Notes under the pieces: generated by a model
Database searches by the model: none
What the model was told of the DNA's origin: nothing
Seen by the model: only the letters and a program-made list of their open reading frames with translations
From: Hydrogenovibrio thermophilus
GTDB taxonomy: Bacteria > Pseudomonadota > Gammaproteobacteria > Thiomicrospirales > Thiomicrospiraceae
DNA length: 64,000 nt
NCBI RefSeq assembly: GCF_004028275.1
Contig: NZ_CP035033.1
Location: 1,550,001-1,614,000, forward strand
Reading direction: 5' to 3'
Program-made: the position numbers and the translations under genes
Part shown: one piece after another, positions 55,360 to 63,968 of the stretch
How positions within the stretch are numbered: the first letter of the stretch is position 1
How the letters are laid out: every line of letters begins with the position of its first letter

Positions 55360-56631
55360 TTATTTGTAAACCGGTCTCGCCGCACACAAGGCTTTGACTT
55401 TCTCGCGAACGTCAGCAATGACCTGCTCGTCCCAAGACTCGCTTTCTTGCTTACAGGAATCAATGACATCACACATCCAGTTCGCCAAATTCACCGAATC
55501 TTCTTCGCTGAAGCCACGCGTTGTTGACGCCGCCGTTCCCACACGAATCCCGCTGGTCACAAATGGCGACATGGGGTCGTTTGGAACCGAGTTTTTATTG
55601 ATGGTAATATGCGCTTCACCCAACGCCGCGTCGACCAATTTACCGGTCAAGCCTTGCTCAATGAAACTAACCAGGAACAGGTGATTTTCGGTGCCTTTTG
55701 AAACCACGTCATAACCACGATCCATAAACACTTTTGCCATGGCTTGAGCGTTGGTTTTAACACGCTTAGCGTAATCTTTGAATTCCGGCTCCATCGCTTC
55801 CTTAAAGGCCACCGCTTTCGCCGCGATGACGTGCATCAAAGGCCCACCTTGCGCGCCCGGGAAAATCGCCGAATTCAATTTTTTCTCGATTTCCGGATTC
55901 GCCTTAGCCAAAATCAAACCACTTCTCGGGCCACGCAAAGTCTTGTGCGTGGTGGTGGTGGTGACGTCGGCAATTTGCACCGGGTTCGGATATTCACCCG
56001 CCGCAACCAAACCGGCCACGTGCGCCATATCCACCATCAAATACGCGCCAACGGCATCGGCGATGTCACGGAAACGTTGCCAGTCAACCACTTGGGAATA
56101 CGCGGAGAAACCGGCGATAATCATCTTAGGCTTATGTTCCTTAGCCAAACGCTCGACTTCTTCGTAATCGATGACACCGGTTTCCGGGTTCAAGCCATAC
56201 TGAACGGCATTGTACATTTTTCCGGAGAAGCTGACGTGCGAACCGTGTGTCAAGTGCCCACCGTGCGCCAAGCTCATGCCCAGCACGGTATCGCCCGGTT
56301 CCAACAGCGCCATGTAAACCGGTGCATTGGCTTGTGAACCGGAGTGCGGTTGCACGTTGGCGTAATCGGCACCGAACAGTTCTTTGGCACGATCAATCGC
56401 CAATTGCTCGACGATGTCGACATACTCACAACCGCCATAATAACGTTTGTGCGGATAACCTTCAGCATATTTATTCGTCAACACAGAGCCTTGCGCTTCC
56501 ATTACACGTGGACTGGTGTAATTCTCGGAAGCGATCAATTCGATATGATCTTCCTGGCGTTGCGCTTCCGCATTCATCGCATCCGCAAGTGCATCATCAT
56601 AACCGGCAATGGTCATATTCTTATCAAACAT
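55360..56631 (-). CDS. glyA: Serine hydroxymethyltransferase
   Basis: PLP enzyme interconverting serine and glycine with one-carbon transfer to tetrahydrofolate. 423 aa when started at ATG 56631 ([13 protein letters not shown]), chosen because GGAG lies 9 nt upstream; five more codons are open upstream. PLP Lys in [15 protein letters not shown]-terminal [15 protein letters not shown] and [19 protein letters not shown]. Heads the glyA-nrdR-ribD-ribE-ribB-ribH-nusB operon. Confidence 0.97.
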   Translation of the reverse strand: MFDKNMTIAGYDDALADAMNAEAQRQEDHIELIASENYTSPRVMEAQGSVLTNKYAEGYPHKRYYGGCEYVDIVEQLAIDRAKELFGADYANVQPHSGSQANAPVYMALLEPGDTVLGMSLAHGGHLTHGSHVSFSGKMYNAVQYGLNPETGVIDYEEVERLAKEHKPKMIIAGFSAYSQVVDWQRFRDIADAVGAYLMVDMAHVAGLVAAGEYPNPVQIADVTTTTTHKTLRGPRSGLILAKANPEIEKKLNSAIFPGAQGGPLMHVIAAKAVAFKEAMEPEFKDYAKRVKTNAQAMAKVFMDRGYDVVSKGTENHLFLVSFIEQGLTGKLVDAALGEAHITINKNSVPNDPMSPFVTSGIRVGTAASTTRGFSEEDSVNLANWMCDVIDSCKQESESWDEQVIADVREKVKALCAARPVYK

Positions 56632-56869
56632 GCTAAAGGTCTCCAAACAGAAAATAAGTATTACTGAATCAAAAAGAAAATTTTACCAAATTATTCAGGG
56701 TTTAGACGACAAAACCGGTGGTTTAACTTGAATTATTTTCACAAGCGGATGATCAAGTTTGTAAAATAGGCATTTTTATGGATTTTCCAAAAGAATCTCC
56801 TGAGAAAGCCCTGAACTTTTCGTCCACAAAAGTCAGACACTTTTGAACCAAACAACCTGAGGTAATATC
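56632..56869. other. Divergent glyA/ettA spacer
   Basis: 238 bp, AT-rich next to glyA. It should hold both promoters; no clear -35/-10 pair or riboswitch fold was recognised by eye. No THF riboswitch consensus is obvious. Confidence 0.4.
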
Positions 56870-58540
56870 GTGGCACAATTTGTTTACACCATGAATCGCG
56901 TTGGAAAAATCGTTCCGCCAAACAAGCACATCCTGAAAGACATCTCCCTATCCTTTTTTCCGGGAGCCAAAATCGGTGTATTGGGTTTGAACGGTGCCGG
57001 TAAATCCACACTGCTGAAAATCATGGCGGGCATCGACACGGATATTGTCGGCGAAGCGCGACCACAACCGGGCATTAAAATCGGTTATTTGCCTCAGGAG
57101 CCACAACTCGATCCGGAACTCGACGTTCGCGGCAATGTGGAACAAGCCGTCAAGGAAGTCAAAGACGCTCTGGCGGATCTGGATGCCATCTACGCCGCTT
57201 ATGCCGAACCGGATGCCGACTTCGATGCCCTGGCCAAGAAACAGGCCGAAATCGAAGACCTGATTCAAGCCAAAGACGGGCACAATCTGGACCGCACGCT
57301 GGAAATCGCAGCCGATGCTCTTCGCCTACCGCCTTGGGAAGCCGACGTCACCAAACTCTCCGGCGGGGAACGCCGTCGTGTGGCACTGTGCAAGCTGTTA
57401 CTGGAAAGACCGGACATGTTGTTACTGGATGAACCGACCAACCACTTGGACGCGGAATCCATTGCTTGGTTGGAACGCTTCCTGTTGGAATTCAGCGGCA
57501 CCGTGGTCGCCATCACGCATGATCGCTACTTCCTCGACAACGCCGCCGAATGGATTTTGGAACTGGATCGCGGCGAAGGCATCCCTTACCACGGCAACTA
57601 CTCTTCCTGGCTGGAACAAAAGGAAAAACGTCTGGAAATGGAAGCCAAACAGGAAGCCGCCCGCATGAAAACCATCCAACACGAACTGGAATGGGTGCGC
57701 TCTAATGCCAAGGGCCGCCACGCCAAATCCAAAGCGCGTTTGGCCCGCTTTGACGAATTGAGCAGCCAGGAAAGCCAAAAACGTAACGAAACCAAGGAAA
57801 TCTTCATTCCGGTTTCCGAACGCCTGGGCGAAAAAGTCATCGAGGTGAACCACATTTCCAAAAGTTTTGGCGACCGCTTATTGATTGAAGACCTGAATTT
57901 CAAACTACCACAAGGCGGCATTGTCGGTATTATCGGGCCAAACGGCGCCGGTAAATCCACGCTATTCAAAATGCTCACCGGGCAGGAACAACCCGATTCC
58001 GGCAGCATTGAATACGGTGAAACCGTCAAACTCTCCTATGTTGACCAATCCCGCGATGCTTTGGATGACAGCAAAACCGTCTACGAAGAAATCTCCGAGG
58101 GCGATGACGTCTTCATGGTCGGCAACATCGAAATAAATGCTCGCGCCTACTGCGGTCGCTTCAACTTCAAAGGCACCGACCAACAAAAACGCATCGGCGA
58201 ATTGTCGGGCGGTGAGCGTAACCGGGTACACCTGGCCAAAACGCTGCGAAGCGGCGGCAACCTGTTACTACTGGATGAACCGACCAACGACCTCGACGTT
58301 GAAACCCTGCGTGCTTTGGAAGAAGCCCTGCTCGACTTTGCCGGCTGCGCGGTGGTCATCTCGCATGACCGCTGGTTCTTGGACAGAATCGCCACACACA
58401 TGCTCGCTTTTGAAGGCGAGTCTCATGTAGAATGGTTCGAGGGTAATTTCTCGGATTACGAGGAAGACCTCAAGCGCCGTAAAGGTGCGGACGCGGCCCA
58501 GCCACACCGAATCAAATACAAACCTGTTATCAAAGATTAA
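56870..58540 (+). CDS. ettA: Energy-dependent translational throttle protein EttA (ABC-F)
   Basis: Ribosome-binding ABC-F ATPase that gates initiation by ADP/ATP ratio. 556 aa with a GTG start after GAGG. Two ABC domains: Walker [14 protein letters not shown] and [13 protein letters not shown]; signatures [13 protein letters not shown] and [13 protein letters not shown]; Walker [12 protein letters not shown] and [11 protein letters not shown]. The arm insertion is present in the first domain (about 95-140). C-terminal [11 protein letters not shown]. No transmembrane part. Confidence 0.96.
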   Translation: MAQFVYTMNRVGKIVPPNKHILKDISLSFFPGAKIGVLGLNGAGKSTLLKIMAGIDTDIVGEARPQPGIKIGYLPQEPQLDPELDVRGNVEQAVKEVKDALADLDAIYAAYAEPDADFDALAKKQAEIEDLIQAKDGHNLDRTLEIAADALRLPPWEADVTKLSGGERRRVALCKLLLERPDMLLLDEPTNHLDAESIAWLERFLLEFSGTVVAITHDRYFLDNAAEWILELDRGEGIPYHGNYSSWLEQKEKRLEMEAKQEAARMKTIQHELEWVRSNAKGRHAKSKARLARFDELSSQESQKRNETKEIFIPVSERLGEKVIEVNHISKSFGDRLLIEDLNFKLPQGGIVGIIGPNGAGKSTLFKMLTGQEQPDSGSIEYGETVKLSYVDQSRDALDDSKTVYEEISEGDDVFMVGNIEINARAYCGRFNFKGTDQQKRIGELSGGERNRVHLAKTLRSGGNLLLLDEPTNDLDVETLRALEEALLDFAGCAVVISHDRWFLDRIATHMLAFEGESHVEWFEGNFSDYEEDLKRRKGADAAQPHRIKYKPVIKD

Positions 58541-58579
58541 CTTCTGCCTATTACAAACCCACTACAGAGGAAACACAGT

Positions 58580-59497
58580 ATGGCCGAACAGTTTGAAAAA
58601 ATGCACTCGCACATTGAAGCCATCGCGAATGCGATGCCCGATCCGATTTTCGTGATGGGCCAGGATGGTACCTATCTGGATGTCATCGGCGGGCAGGAAC
58701 GCACGCTGTATGCGGACGGTCACAGTTTGATCGGTAAAAAATACGCCGACGTTTTGCCGGAAAAAATGGCGGAACGTTTTCTCAAGGTGGTCAATAAAGC
58801 GATTCGCTCCGGCTACCTTCAGGAAATCGAATACCAGCTGGCCGACACCGAAGTGCAAGGCATCGAGCCCTTGAGCACCACGGAAGGTCAATGGTATGAA
58901 GCGCGTGTGTATCCTCTGGAGGACGACACTTATGAGCAACCGGCCGCGATTTGGCTCGCCATCAATATTACTCATCGCAAACACATGGAAGAACAGATTG
59001 AACGTCTATCCTCCAACGATCCTCTGACGGATTTGTATAACCGGGATTACTTCCTGGGCATTGTCGATGAAGAATTGAATAAAGCACGACTCAACAAGCG
59101 CCCTTTATCCTTGGCGAAAATCAACCTGGATTGCTTTAAGCGCATCACCGATGCCTTTGGGCATGAAATGGGCGACAAGGCCATCTTGACGGCGGCACAT
59201 GCCATCCGTAACGTGGTGGGTGACTTGGGGTATATTGGCCGCCTGAGCTGCGACCAATTCATGATTGTCCTGCCGGAAGTCAAAGCCGTGGACGCCTTCC
59301 GCATCACCAAACTGGCTCAGGAGACCATTTCCGCCCAAACCATCCCGCTGGATGAAAACGAGTCCACTTGCCTGACCAGCCATGCCGGCGTCACCGAATT
59401 ACGGGAGCCGACCGAAGACAGCCAAGTGCTTTTCAAACGCGTCAATAAAGCCATTAAATCTCTGGAAGGCACGCGCGAAAAGACTAAAATTCTTTAA
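58580..59497 (+). CDS. PAS-GGDEF protein with degenerate active site
   Basis: 305 aa. N-terminal PAS-like domain (about 10-130, ANAMPDPIFVMGQDGTYLDVIGG), a linker ITHRKHMEEQIERLSSNDPLTDLYNRDYF typical of PAS-to-GGDEF junctions, then a GGDEF domain in which the signature is LSCDQF in place of GGDEF. The first Asp is kept (NLDCFKRITDAFGHEMGDK) but the catalytic loop is lost, so it is unlikely to make c-di-GMP and may act as a receptor or partner. No membrane segment. Ends at the palindromic terminator shared with fur. Confidence 0.85.
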   Translation: MAEQFEKMHSHIEAIANAMPDPIFVMGQDGTYLDVIGGQERTLYADGHSLIGKKYADVLPEKMAERFLKVVNKAIRSGYLQEIEYQLADTEVQGIEPLSTTEGQWYEARVYPLEDDTYEQPAAIWLAINITHRKHMEEQIERLSSNDPLTDLYNRDYFLGIVDEELNKARLNKRPLSLAKINLDCFKRITDAFGHEMGDKAILTAAHAIRNVVGDLGYIGRLSCDQFMIVLPEVKAVDAFRITKLAQETISAQTIPLDENESTCLTSHAGVTELREPTEDSQVLFKRVNKAIKSLEGTREKTKIL

Positions 59498-59541
59498 GAT
59501 AATACGTTTGATACAATTCAGATAACTCAAACGTCAGACAT

Positions 59542-59571
59542 AAAAAAACCGCCAGGCCTGGCGGTTTTTTT
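59542..59571. terminator. Bidirectional terminator built on CCAGGCCTGG
   Basis: Perfect 30-bp palindrome, centre at 59552-59561, with CCG/CGG extension and seven A/seven T. Between convergent 58580 gene and fur. The longest of the extended copies. Confidence 0.93.
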
Positions 59572-59612
59572 ATTTAGTCGCTTCTAGCTTCTAAAAACGA
59601 GTTGACGCAATC

Positions 59613-60032
59613 TTATTCTTCGTCTTTCAAGGTACCGTAGATCACCAAGCTGTGCGCCGACAGGTTATAACCTTTGTCCTTGGCAATCTCTTGAATACGC
59701 TCTTCGATGACCGGGTCCACGAACTCTTTGACTTTACCAGTCTTTAAACAAACCAAGTGATCGTGATTATCACCGGTATCCAATTCGAATACGGAGATAT
59801 TGTTTTCAAAATTCAAACGTCTGACGATACCGGCTTGCTCAAATTGAGTCAAAACACGATAAACGGTCGCCAAACCAACTTCTTCACCCTGGTCAATCAA
59901 CATCTTATAGACGTCTTCCGCCGTCAAATGATGCTCGTCTCCTTCCTGCTCCAGAATTTCTAAAACTTTTAAGCGAGGCAAAGTCACTTTAAGACCTACT
60001 TTTTTCAAATCAGCGCTGCTCATCGAACTCAA
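59613..60032 (-). CDS. fur: Ferric uptake regulator
   Basis: Fe2+-dependent repressor. 139 aa: wHTH with TLPRLKVLEILEQ and LATVYRVLTQFEQAGIVRRL, then the metal-binding dimerisation domain with HDHLVCLKTGKVKEF and E/H residues. Only one Cys of the usual CxxC is present (CLKT), as in Fur proteins of some pseudomonads. Start at 60032 or at the second ATG (60020 area, MSSADLKKV). Divergent from bamE, the classical arrangement. Confidence 0.95.
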   Translation of the reverse strand: MSSMSSADLKKVGLKVTLPRLKVLEILEQEGDEHHLTAEDVYKMLIDQGEEVGLATVYRVLTQFEQAGIVRRLNFENNISVFELDTGDNHDHLVCLKTGKVKEFVDPVIEERIQEIAKDKGYNLSAHSLVIYGTLKDEE

Positions 60033-60060
60033 GATTCCTTATTAAAAATTCAGTAGTGTG

Positions 60061-60066
60061 TATAAT
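60061..60066 (+). promoter_or_regulatory. -10 element between fur and bamE
   Basis: TATAAT, about 33 bp before the bamE start and rightward in orientation; the -35 at 17 bp is weak (CTTATT). No clear Fur box. Could serve bamE. Confidence 0.4.
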
Positions 60067-60099
60067 AAACCAAAAATTGATCTAAGTTAAAATTAATCT

Positions 60100-60453
60100 A
60101 TGAATAAAGGCATTAAAAAAATATTGACAATCGCGCTGACCAGCGCCTTGATCACCCTATCCGGATGTTCGTTTTTTACGCCTTACAAGGCTACAATCAC
60201 CCAGGGTACCGTCATTAATCAGGATGCTCTGGACACATTACAGCCCGGTTTAGTGATGGCACAGGTCAAAGACATTTTGGGACCGCCACTTGGGCAAGAT
60301 CCTTACAACCCGTTTCATTGGGAATACGTTTTCTACACCACCGATCCGACCTTCCATCCGGATGCCGTACGACACATGTACGTCAATTTCGACCGCGAAG
60401 GCTTTTTGACGGATTGGAAGATTCTACAGCGCGAACCGCACCCAGGCGATTGA
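60100..60453 (+). CDS. bamE: Outer membrane protein assembly factor BamE
   Basis: Small lipoprotein of the BAM complex. 117 aa: lipobox LITLSGC (Cys at about 23), mature domain with INQDALDTLQPGLVMAQVKDILGPPL typical of SmpA/OmlA, then the strand FHWEYVFYT and FDREGFLTDWKI. Lies between fur and the rat pair in the usual cluster. Confidence 0.94.
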   Translation: MNKGIKKILTIALTSALITLSGCSFFTPYKATITQGTVINQDALDTLQPGLVMAQVKDILGPPLGQDPYNPFHWEYVFYTTDPTFHPDAVRHMYVNFDREGFLTDWKILQREPHPGD

Positions 60454-60494
60454 GCGCGGACCTTAAAGGCTTTTAAACCCCTCTTTTAGATCCT

Positions 60495-60773
60495 TTAAGC
60501 GTCCTTCCCACGCTCCGCCGCCACCTGCTTGCGGCGTCGATCGCGCGGATCCACTTTCAACGGGCGATACACCTCGATTCGATCTCCTTCTCGCAACACC
60601 TGATCCAACTTGACCACTTGCGACCAGACGCCCACCTTACTGATGTCCAGCTCCGGAAATTTTTTCAATAACATCGAGGTCTTCAAAGCCGTTTCAACCG
60701 TCGTGCCTTCCGGTACTTCCTGCTCGAACAGAAACTGTTCTTCTTCCAACGCATACGCCACTTCTATCTTCAT
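60495..60773 (-). CDS. RnfH/RatB-like ubiquitin-fold protein
   Basis: 92 aa from ATG 60773 (MKIEVAYALEEEQFLFEQEV). The RnfH pattern VPEGTTVETALK, FPELDISKVGVWSQVVKLDQVLREGDRIEVYRPLKVDPRDRR is well conserved and ends in the basic RRRKQVAAE tail. Beta-grasp (ubiquitin-like) fold; function not firmly known, annotated RatB in E. coli. Its start overlaps the ratA stop (ATGA). Confidence 0.9.
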   Translation of the reverse strand: MKIEVAYALEEEQFLFEQEVPEGTTVETALKTSMLLKKFPELDISKVGVWSQVVKLDQVLREGDRIEVYRPLKVDPRDRRRKQVAAERGKDA

Positions 60774-61201
60774 CCGTACACCTGTTTGGCTCGATCGCAA
60801 AAAGACTGTACTAAGGTGGACGCAATCTGCTCGAAAATAGCACCAATGGCTGCGTTCAACAGACTGTTGCTGATTTCAAACTCAATGTCCAAGCTGATTT
60901 TACACGCATTTTCATCCAAGACTTTGAACAACCAGGTTCCGGTCAGAGCTTTAAAAGGCCCGTCCACCAAAGTCATATCAATTCGTTCCGGCTCGGTCAG
61001 CGTATTTCGTGTGGTGAAGGCCTGCTTGATACCGGCTTTGGAAATCAATACACTCGCCACCATTTCGTTTTCGGAAGATTCTTTGATTTCCGCCCCACCA
61101 CACCAGGGCAAAAACTCAGGGTAAGCTTCGACATCATTCACCAAATCGAACACGGCTTGCGACGAATAAGGCAGCAACGCGGAGCGTGATATTTTTTTCA
61201 T
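60770..61201 (-). CDS. ratA: Ribosome-associated START-domain protein RatA
   Basis: 143 aa, START/polyketide-cyclase fold. Opens ISRSALLPYSSQAVFDLVNDVEAYPEFLPWCGG, typical of RatA/coenzyme Q-binding COQ10-like proteins. RatA of E. coli inhibits 70S formation; in others this family carries ubiquinone. Divergent from smpB with a short spacer, the standard E. coli-like organisation. Confidence 0.92.
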   Translation of the reverse strand: MKKISRSALLPYSSQAVFDLVNDVEAYPEFLPWCGGAEIKESSENEMVASVLISKAGIKQAFTTRNTLTEPERIDMTLVDGPFKALTGTWLFKVLDENACKISLDIEFEISNSLLNAAIGAIFEQIASTLVQSFCDRAKQVYG

Positions 61202-61235
61202 ATTTTCCCGGTAAATTCGCTATAATCCGCCTATT

Positions 61236-61712
61236 ATGGCAAAGAAAAAAAAGCAAAACAATCCAAACACCATCGCACAGAATAAAAAGGCGCGCTTCGA
61301 CTATTTCATCGAAGACACCTTTGAAGCGGGTCTGGCGCTGGAAGGCTGGGAAGTGAAAAGCTTGCGCCAAGGAAAGATTCAACTCAACGAAAGTTATATC
61401 CTGCTGAAAAACAACGAAGCCTGGCTATTCGGCGCTCTGATTACACCACTGATCACCGCTTCATCCCACACGGCCCACGACCCGTTACGGCTGCGCAAAT
61501 TACTGATGCATCGTCGCGAGATCGATCGTTTGTTGGGCTTGGTCGACCAAAAAGGCTACACCATCGTCCCGTTGGACTTGCATTGGCATCAAGGTAAGGT
61601 CAAGCTTAACATTGGCTTGGCGAAAGGGAAAAAACAGCACGATAAACGCGCCACGGAAAAAGAACGCGACTGGAACCGTGATAAACAGCGCATCATGAAA
61701 TATCACGCGTAA
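61236..61712 (+). CDS. smpB: SsrA-binding protein SmpB
   Basis: Partner of tmRNA in trans-translation. 158 aa: [32 protein letters not shown] and the basic C-terminal tail [20 protein letters not shown], where the last residues insert into the mRNA channel. Immediately upstream of ssrA. Confidence 0.97.
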   Translation: MAKKKKQNNPNTIAQNKKARFDYFIEDTFEAGLALEGWEVKSLRQGKIQLNESYILLKNNEAWLFGALITPLITASSHTAHDPLRLRKLLMHRREIDRLLGLVDQKGYTIVPLDLHWHQGKVKLNIGLAKGKKQHDKRATEKERDWNRDKQRIMKYHA

Positions 61713-61722
61713 TTTCAAATTC

Positions 61723-61748
61723 GGGCCTTGAAAAATTCAACAAGGCCC
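61723..61748 (+). repeat. Inverted repeat after smpB
   Basis: GGGCCTTG / CAAGGCCC arms (8 bp, perfect) with a 10-nt loop, just after the smpB stop. No T-tract, so a hairpin or protein site rather than a strong terminator. Confidence 0.55.
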
Positions 61749-61788
61749 CCATATAACTCGTATAATAAGCAACCTGATTAAATTTTGC

Positions 61789-61818
61789 CGAAAAATGGCC
61801 AGACCTGGCAATTTTTCG
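61789..61818. terminator. Hairpin before ssrA built on a decayed repeat copy
   Basis: Near-palindrome with arms CGAAAAATGGCCAG and CTGGCAATTTTTCG (one mismatch) containing CCAGACCTGG (61799-61808), one base off the window-wide repeat, with T5 following. It likely ends smpB transcription before ssrA. Confidence 0.65.
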
Positions 61819-61846
61819 ATTTCCGACAAAATCATCATACCGTTTT

Positions 61847-62204
61847 GGGGATGCACTGGTTTCGACGGGGAGTACAAAGTTTAGGATGCATGCCGTGCCT
61901 GAATGATGCACGTTAATCTTTATTTCAATTTGTTATAGTTGCAAACGACGATAACTACGCTCTAGCGGCTTAATCCCGCTAGCGCAGACTGGGGCCGTTG
62001 TTCGTGGCGCCCAGTTCTGTGTCGACTTACACGGAATCGTCAGCTTCATGTGTTTGGATGAAGTCTGATTAAACGTTACAAACTCGCCGAATATGATCCC
62101 TGTTGATCGGGCAGTATTCTGGTTAAAGCAATAGATCAAATAAGCATGTAGAGTTTTAAATGGAGGCTTCTCGGACGGCGGTTCGACTCCGCCCATCTCC
62201 ACCA
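61847..62204 (+). ncRNA. ssrA: tmRNA (transfer-messenger RNA)
   Basis: About 358 nt. The 5' end GGGGATG pairs with CATCTCC before the encoded ACCA (CCA end), giving the tRNA-Ala-like acceptor; T-arm GTTCGACTCC is near the 3' end. The tag frame at 61941-61973 reads ANDDNYALAA plus stop, the common gammaproteobacterial-type degradation tag. Lies after smpB, its cofactor. Spurious reading frames on the opposite strand were ignored. Confidence 0.97.
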
Positions 62205-62210
62205 AATTCC

Positions 62211-62408
62211 TTATCCGTTTGCGTTGACGACTTCAAACGCACCCGGAAAAATCCACACGGCGATCAACACAATGACGCCGACAATCAGCGCGCCTTTCAG
62301 TAGCATACCGGACAATCTGACCACTAGGTACAACCCGGCCAGAATCACAACCAAGCCGGCAATCGCAGTAGCATCACCTTGCAAAATCAATGCGCTGAAC
62401 TCGTTCAC
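62211..62408 (-). CDS. Small hydrophobic membrane protein
   Basis: 65 aa, with two predicted helices (about residues 14-34 and 37-56) connected by a short Lys-containing turn (RLSGMLLKGALIVG) and a polar start MNEFSALILQGDAT. No known family recognised. It lies 6 bp past the 3' end of ssrA on the opposite strand, and 83 bp beyond the fliN stop, in the same direction. Genuineness is plausible because the hydrophobic pattern and ATG are good, but it is unproven. Confidence 0.55.
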   Translation of the reverse strand: MNEFSALILQGDATAIAGLVVILAGLYLVVRLSGMLLKGALIVGVIVLIAVWIFPGAFEVVNANG

Positions 62409-62443
62409 ACAACACTCACTTGTATTAAAAAATGCTATAAAAA

Positions 62444-62461
62444 AAGGGCTTTCAAGCCCTT
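62444..62461 (-). terminator. Intrinsic terminator after fliN
   Basis: GGGCT-TTCA-AGCCC with A-rich sequence on the left giving a U-tract on the minus strand. Ends the fliM-fliN transcript before the small membrane gene. Confidence 0.85.
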
Positions 62462-62491
62462 CTTTTAATAAACGCTATCCCAGTCAAAAGC

Positions 62492-62956
62492 TTATTTCAG
62501 CTTCTTGATACGCTCTTGCGGACTGATAACATCGGTCAAACGCACACCGAATTTATCGTTGATCACCACCACTTCACCATGCGCGATGAGTGTGCCGTTC
62601 ACCAACAAATCCAACGGTTCCCCCGCGAGTCGGTCCATTTCAATCACCGACCCCTGTGTATAGGAAAGCAGGTTACGAATCGATACTTTGGCACGGCCGA
62701 TTTCCAATTGCAGGGTAACCGGAATATCGAGCAATACATCCAAGTCGACTTTTTCACCGCCTTCACCACGCCCTTTTTCCAAGGCTGAGAAGGACGCGGC
62801 GTCGATTTCATCGGCGTTATTGGAGGCTTCTGCCTGCTCGGACAGCGCCGCTCCCCATGGATCGTCTTCCGCCGCCGATGGTGAAGCCTCCTGCTCCGCT
62901 TCCGCTTGTTCGTTCAGAGCATCACCCCATGCGCTCAAATCATCTTCTTCACTCAT
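62492..62956 (-). CDS. fliN: Flagellar motor switch protein FliN
   Basis: Forms the C-ring with FliM and FliG. 154 aa: acidic, low-complexity N-terminal extension (about 1-60, many Glu/Ala/Ser) then the SpoA (surface presentation) domain with LDIPVTLQLEIGRAKVSIRNLL and LLVNGTLIAHGEVVVINDKFGVRLTDVIS. The last eight bases of fliM overlap its start. Confidence 0.96.
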   Translation of the reverse strand: MSEEDDLSAWGDALNEQAEAEQEASPSAAEDDPWGAALSEQAEASNNADEIDAASFSALEKGRGEGGEKVDLDVLLDIPVTLQLEIGRAKVSIRNLLSYTQGSVIEMDRLAGEPLDLLVNGTLIAHGEVVVINDKFGVRLTDVISPQERIKKLK

Positions 62957-63968
62957 CGTACCATTCCTTTACGTTTTCGATCACTCTTTCCTGATAAGCA
63001 GGATGGTGTAAGATCTGTTCAATACGCACCGCTTTACGGTCGTTACTTTCACCGACTTTCCCTCTCACAAGACTGATTCCTTCCGCTTTCACCGTTACCA
63101 GTTCCGGCATTTCGATTGGGATAATGTCGCCTTTTTCCATCTTCATCAAATCGTCCATCTGCATCTGCAACTCGGCCAGATTGACGGACAAATCGATTTC
63201 AATATTTTTCGCTTCTTCTTTGAGCGTACGCGACCAACGGTTATCCGATTCGCCTTGCAGGTTGGACATGCCTTCTTCAAGCTTGTCGCGCACCGGCTCA
63301 AGCATGGCGTAAGGCATGACGATGTCGACGCGCCCTTCCACGCCTTCGAATCGAACATTGATCGGGCTGACCACAATCATATCGGTCGCATCGACGATAC
63401 TGGCAAACTTCGGATTCATCTCCGAATGCATATAATCGATTTCAATGTCCATCACCGGCGCCCAGGCTTTTCGCAGATTTTCCGACGACATGTCAAGAAT
63501 ACTGCGTACCATGCTCATTTCCACCGGGGTGTATTCACGACCTTCGATCTTGAACGGCAACAAGCCGGTGCCACCAAAATACATATCCACGGCGGTGAAA
63601 ATCAATTTGGAGTCCAGCGTAAACAAGGCCACCCCATTCAACGGATTAATCCGGTAAATATTCAGGCTGGTCGGGACGAACAGATTGCGGAGGTAGTCAA
63701 TCATTTTAATGATTTTCACTTCCCCGGCCGTCACTTCGACACTCGACATGATCATCTCGTTGAAATGACGCTGGAATCCGCGCGCAAAACGTTCGTTGAT
63801 GATATCCAAAGCCGGCAGACGCCCACGAACAATTCTTTCCTGGTTCGTGAAATCGTAAACCTTGGCAGACGTCCCTTCCGCAGAATCGTCCCCTTCGGTT
63901 TCAACGTCGCCACCGCCCATGCCTTTTAACAGGGCGTCGACTTCATCTTGGCTTAGAATATCATCCAT
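62949..63968 (-). CDS. fliM: Flagellar motor switch protein FliM
   Basis: CheY-P-binding switch protein. 339 aa. The N-terminal CheY-binding motif ILSQDEVDALLKGM is intact, the central domain has FARGFQRHFNEMIMSSVEV and YFGGTGLLPFKIEGREYTP, and the C-terminal SpoA domain has DLSVNLAELQMQMDDLMKMEKGD. Overlaps fliN by 8 nt. It starts 32 bp before the window end and should follow fliL. With two chemoreceptors in the window, it supports a motile, chemotactic lifestyle. Confidence 0.97.
   Translation of the reverse strand: MDDILSQDEVDALLKGMGGGDVETEGDDSAEGTSAKVYDFTNQERIVRGRLPALDIINERFARGFQRHFNEMIMSSVEVTAGEVKIIKMIDYLRNLFVPTSLNIYRINPLNGVALFTLDSKLIFTAVDMYFGGTGLLPFKIEGREYTPVEMSMVRSILDMSSENLRKAWAPVMDIEIDYMHSEMNPKFASIVDATDMIVVSPINVRFEGVEGRVDIVMPYAMLEPVRDKLEEGMSNLQGESDNRWSRTLKEEAKNIEIDLSVNLAELQMQMDDLMKMEKGDIIPIEMPELVTVKAEGISLVRGKVGESNDRKAVRIEQILHHPAYQERVIENVKEWYDE

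Noticed and set aside
2624-59561. CCAGGCCTGG as ends of a miniature transposon
   Set aside because: Copies have no constant pairing distance, no target duplications and are embedded in intact genes.
61933-62205. Long open frame on the minus strand across ssrA (begins MVEMGGVEPPSEKPP)
   Set aside because: It overlies the tmRNA gene; such frames over tmRNA are a well-known artefact.
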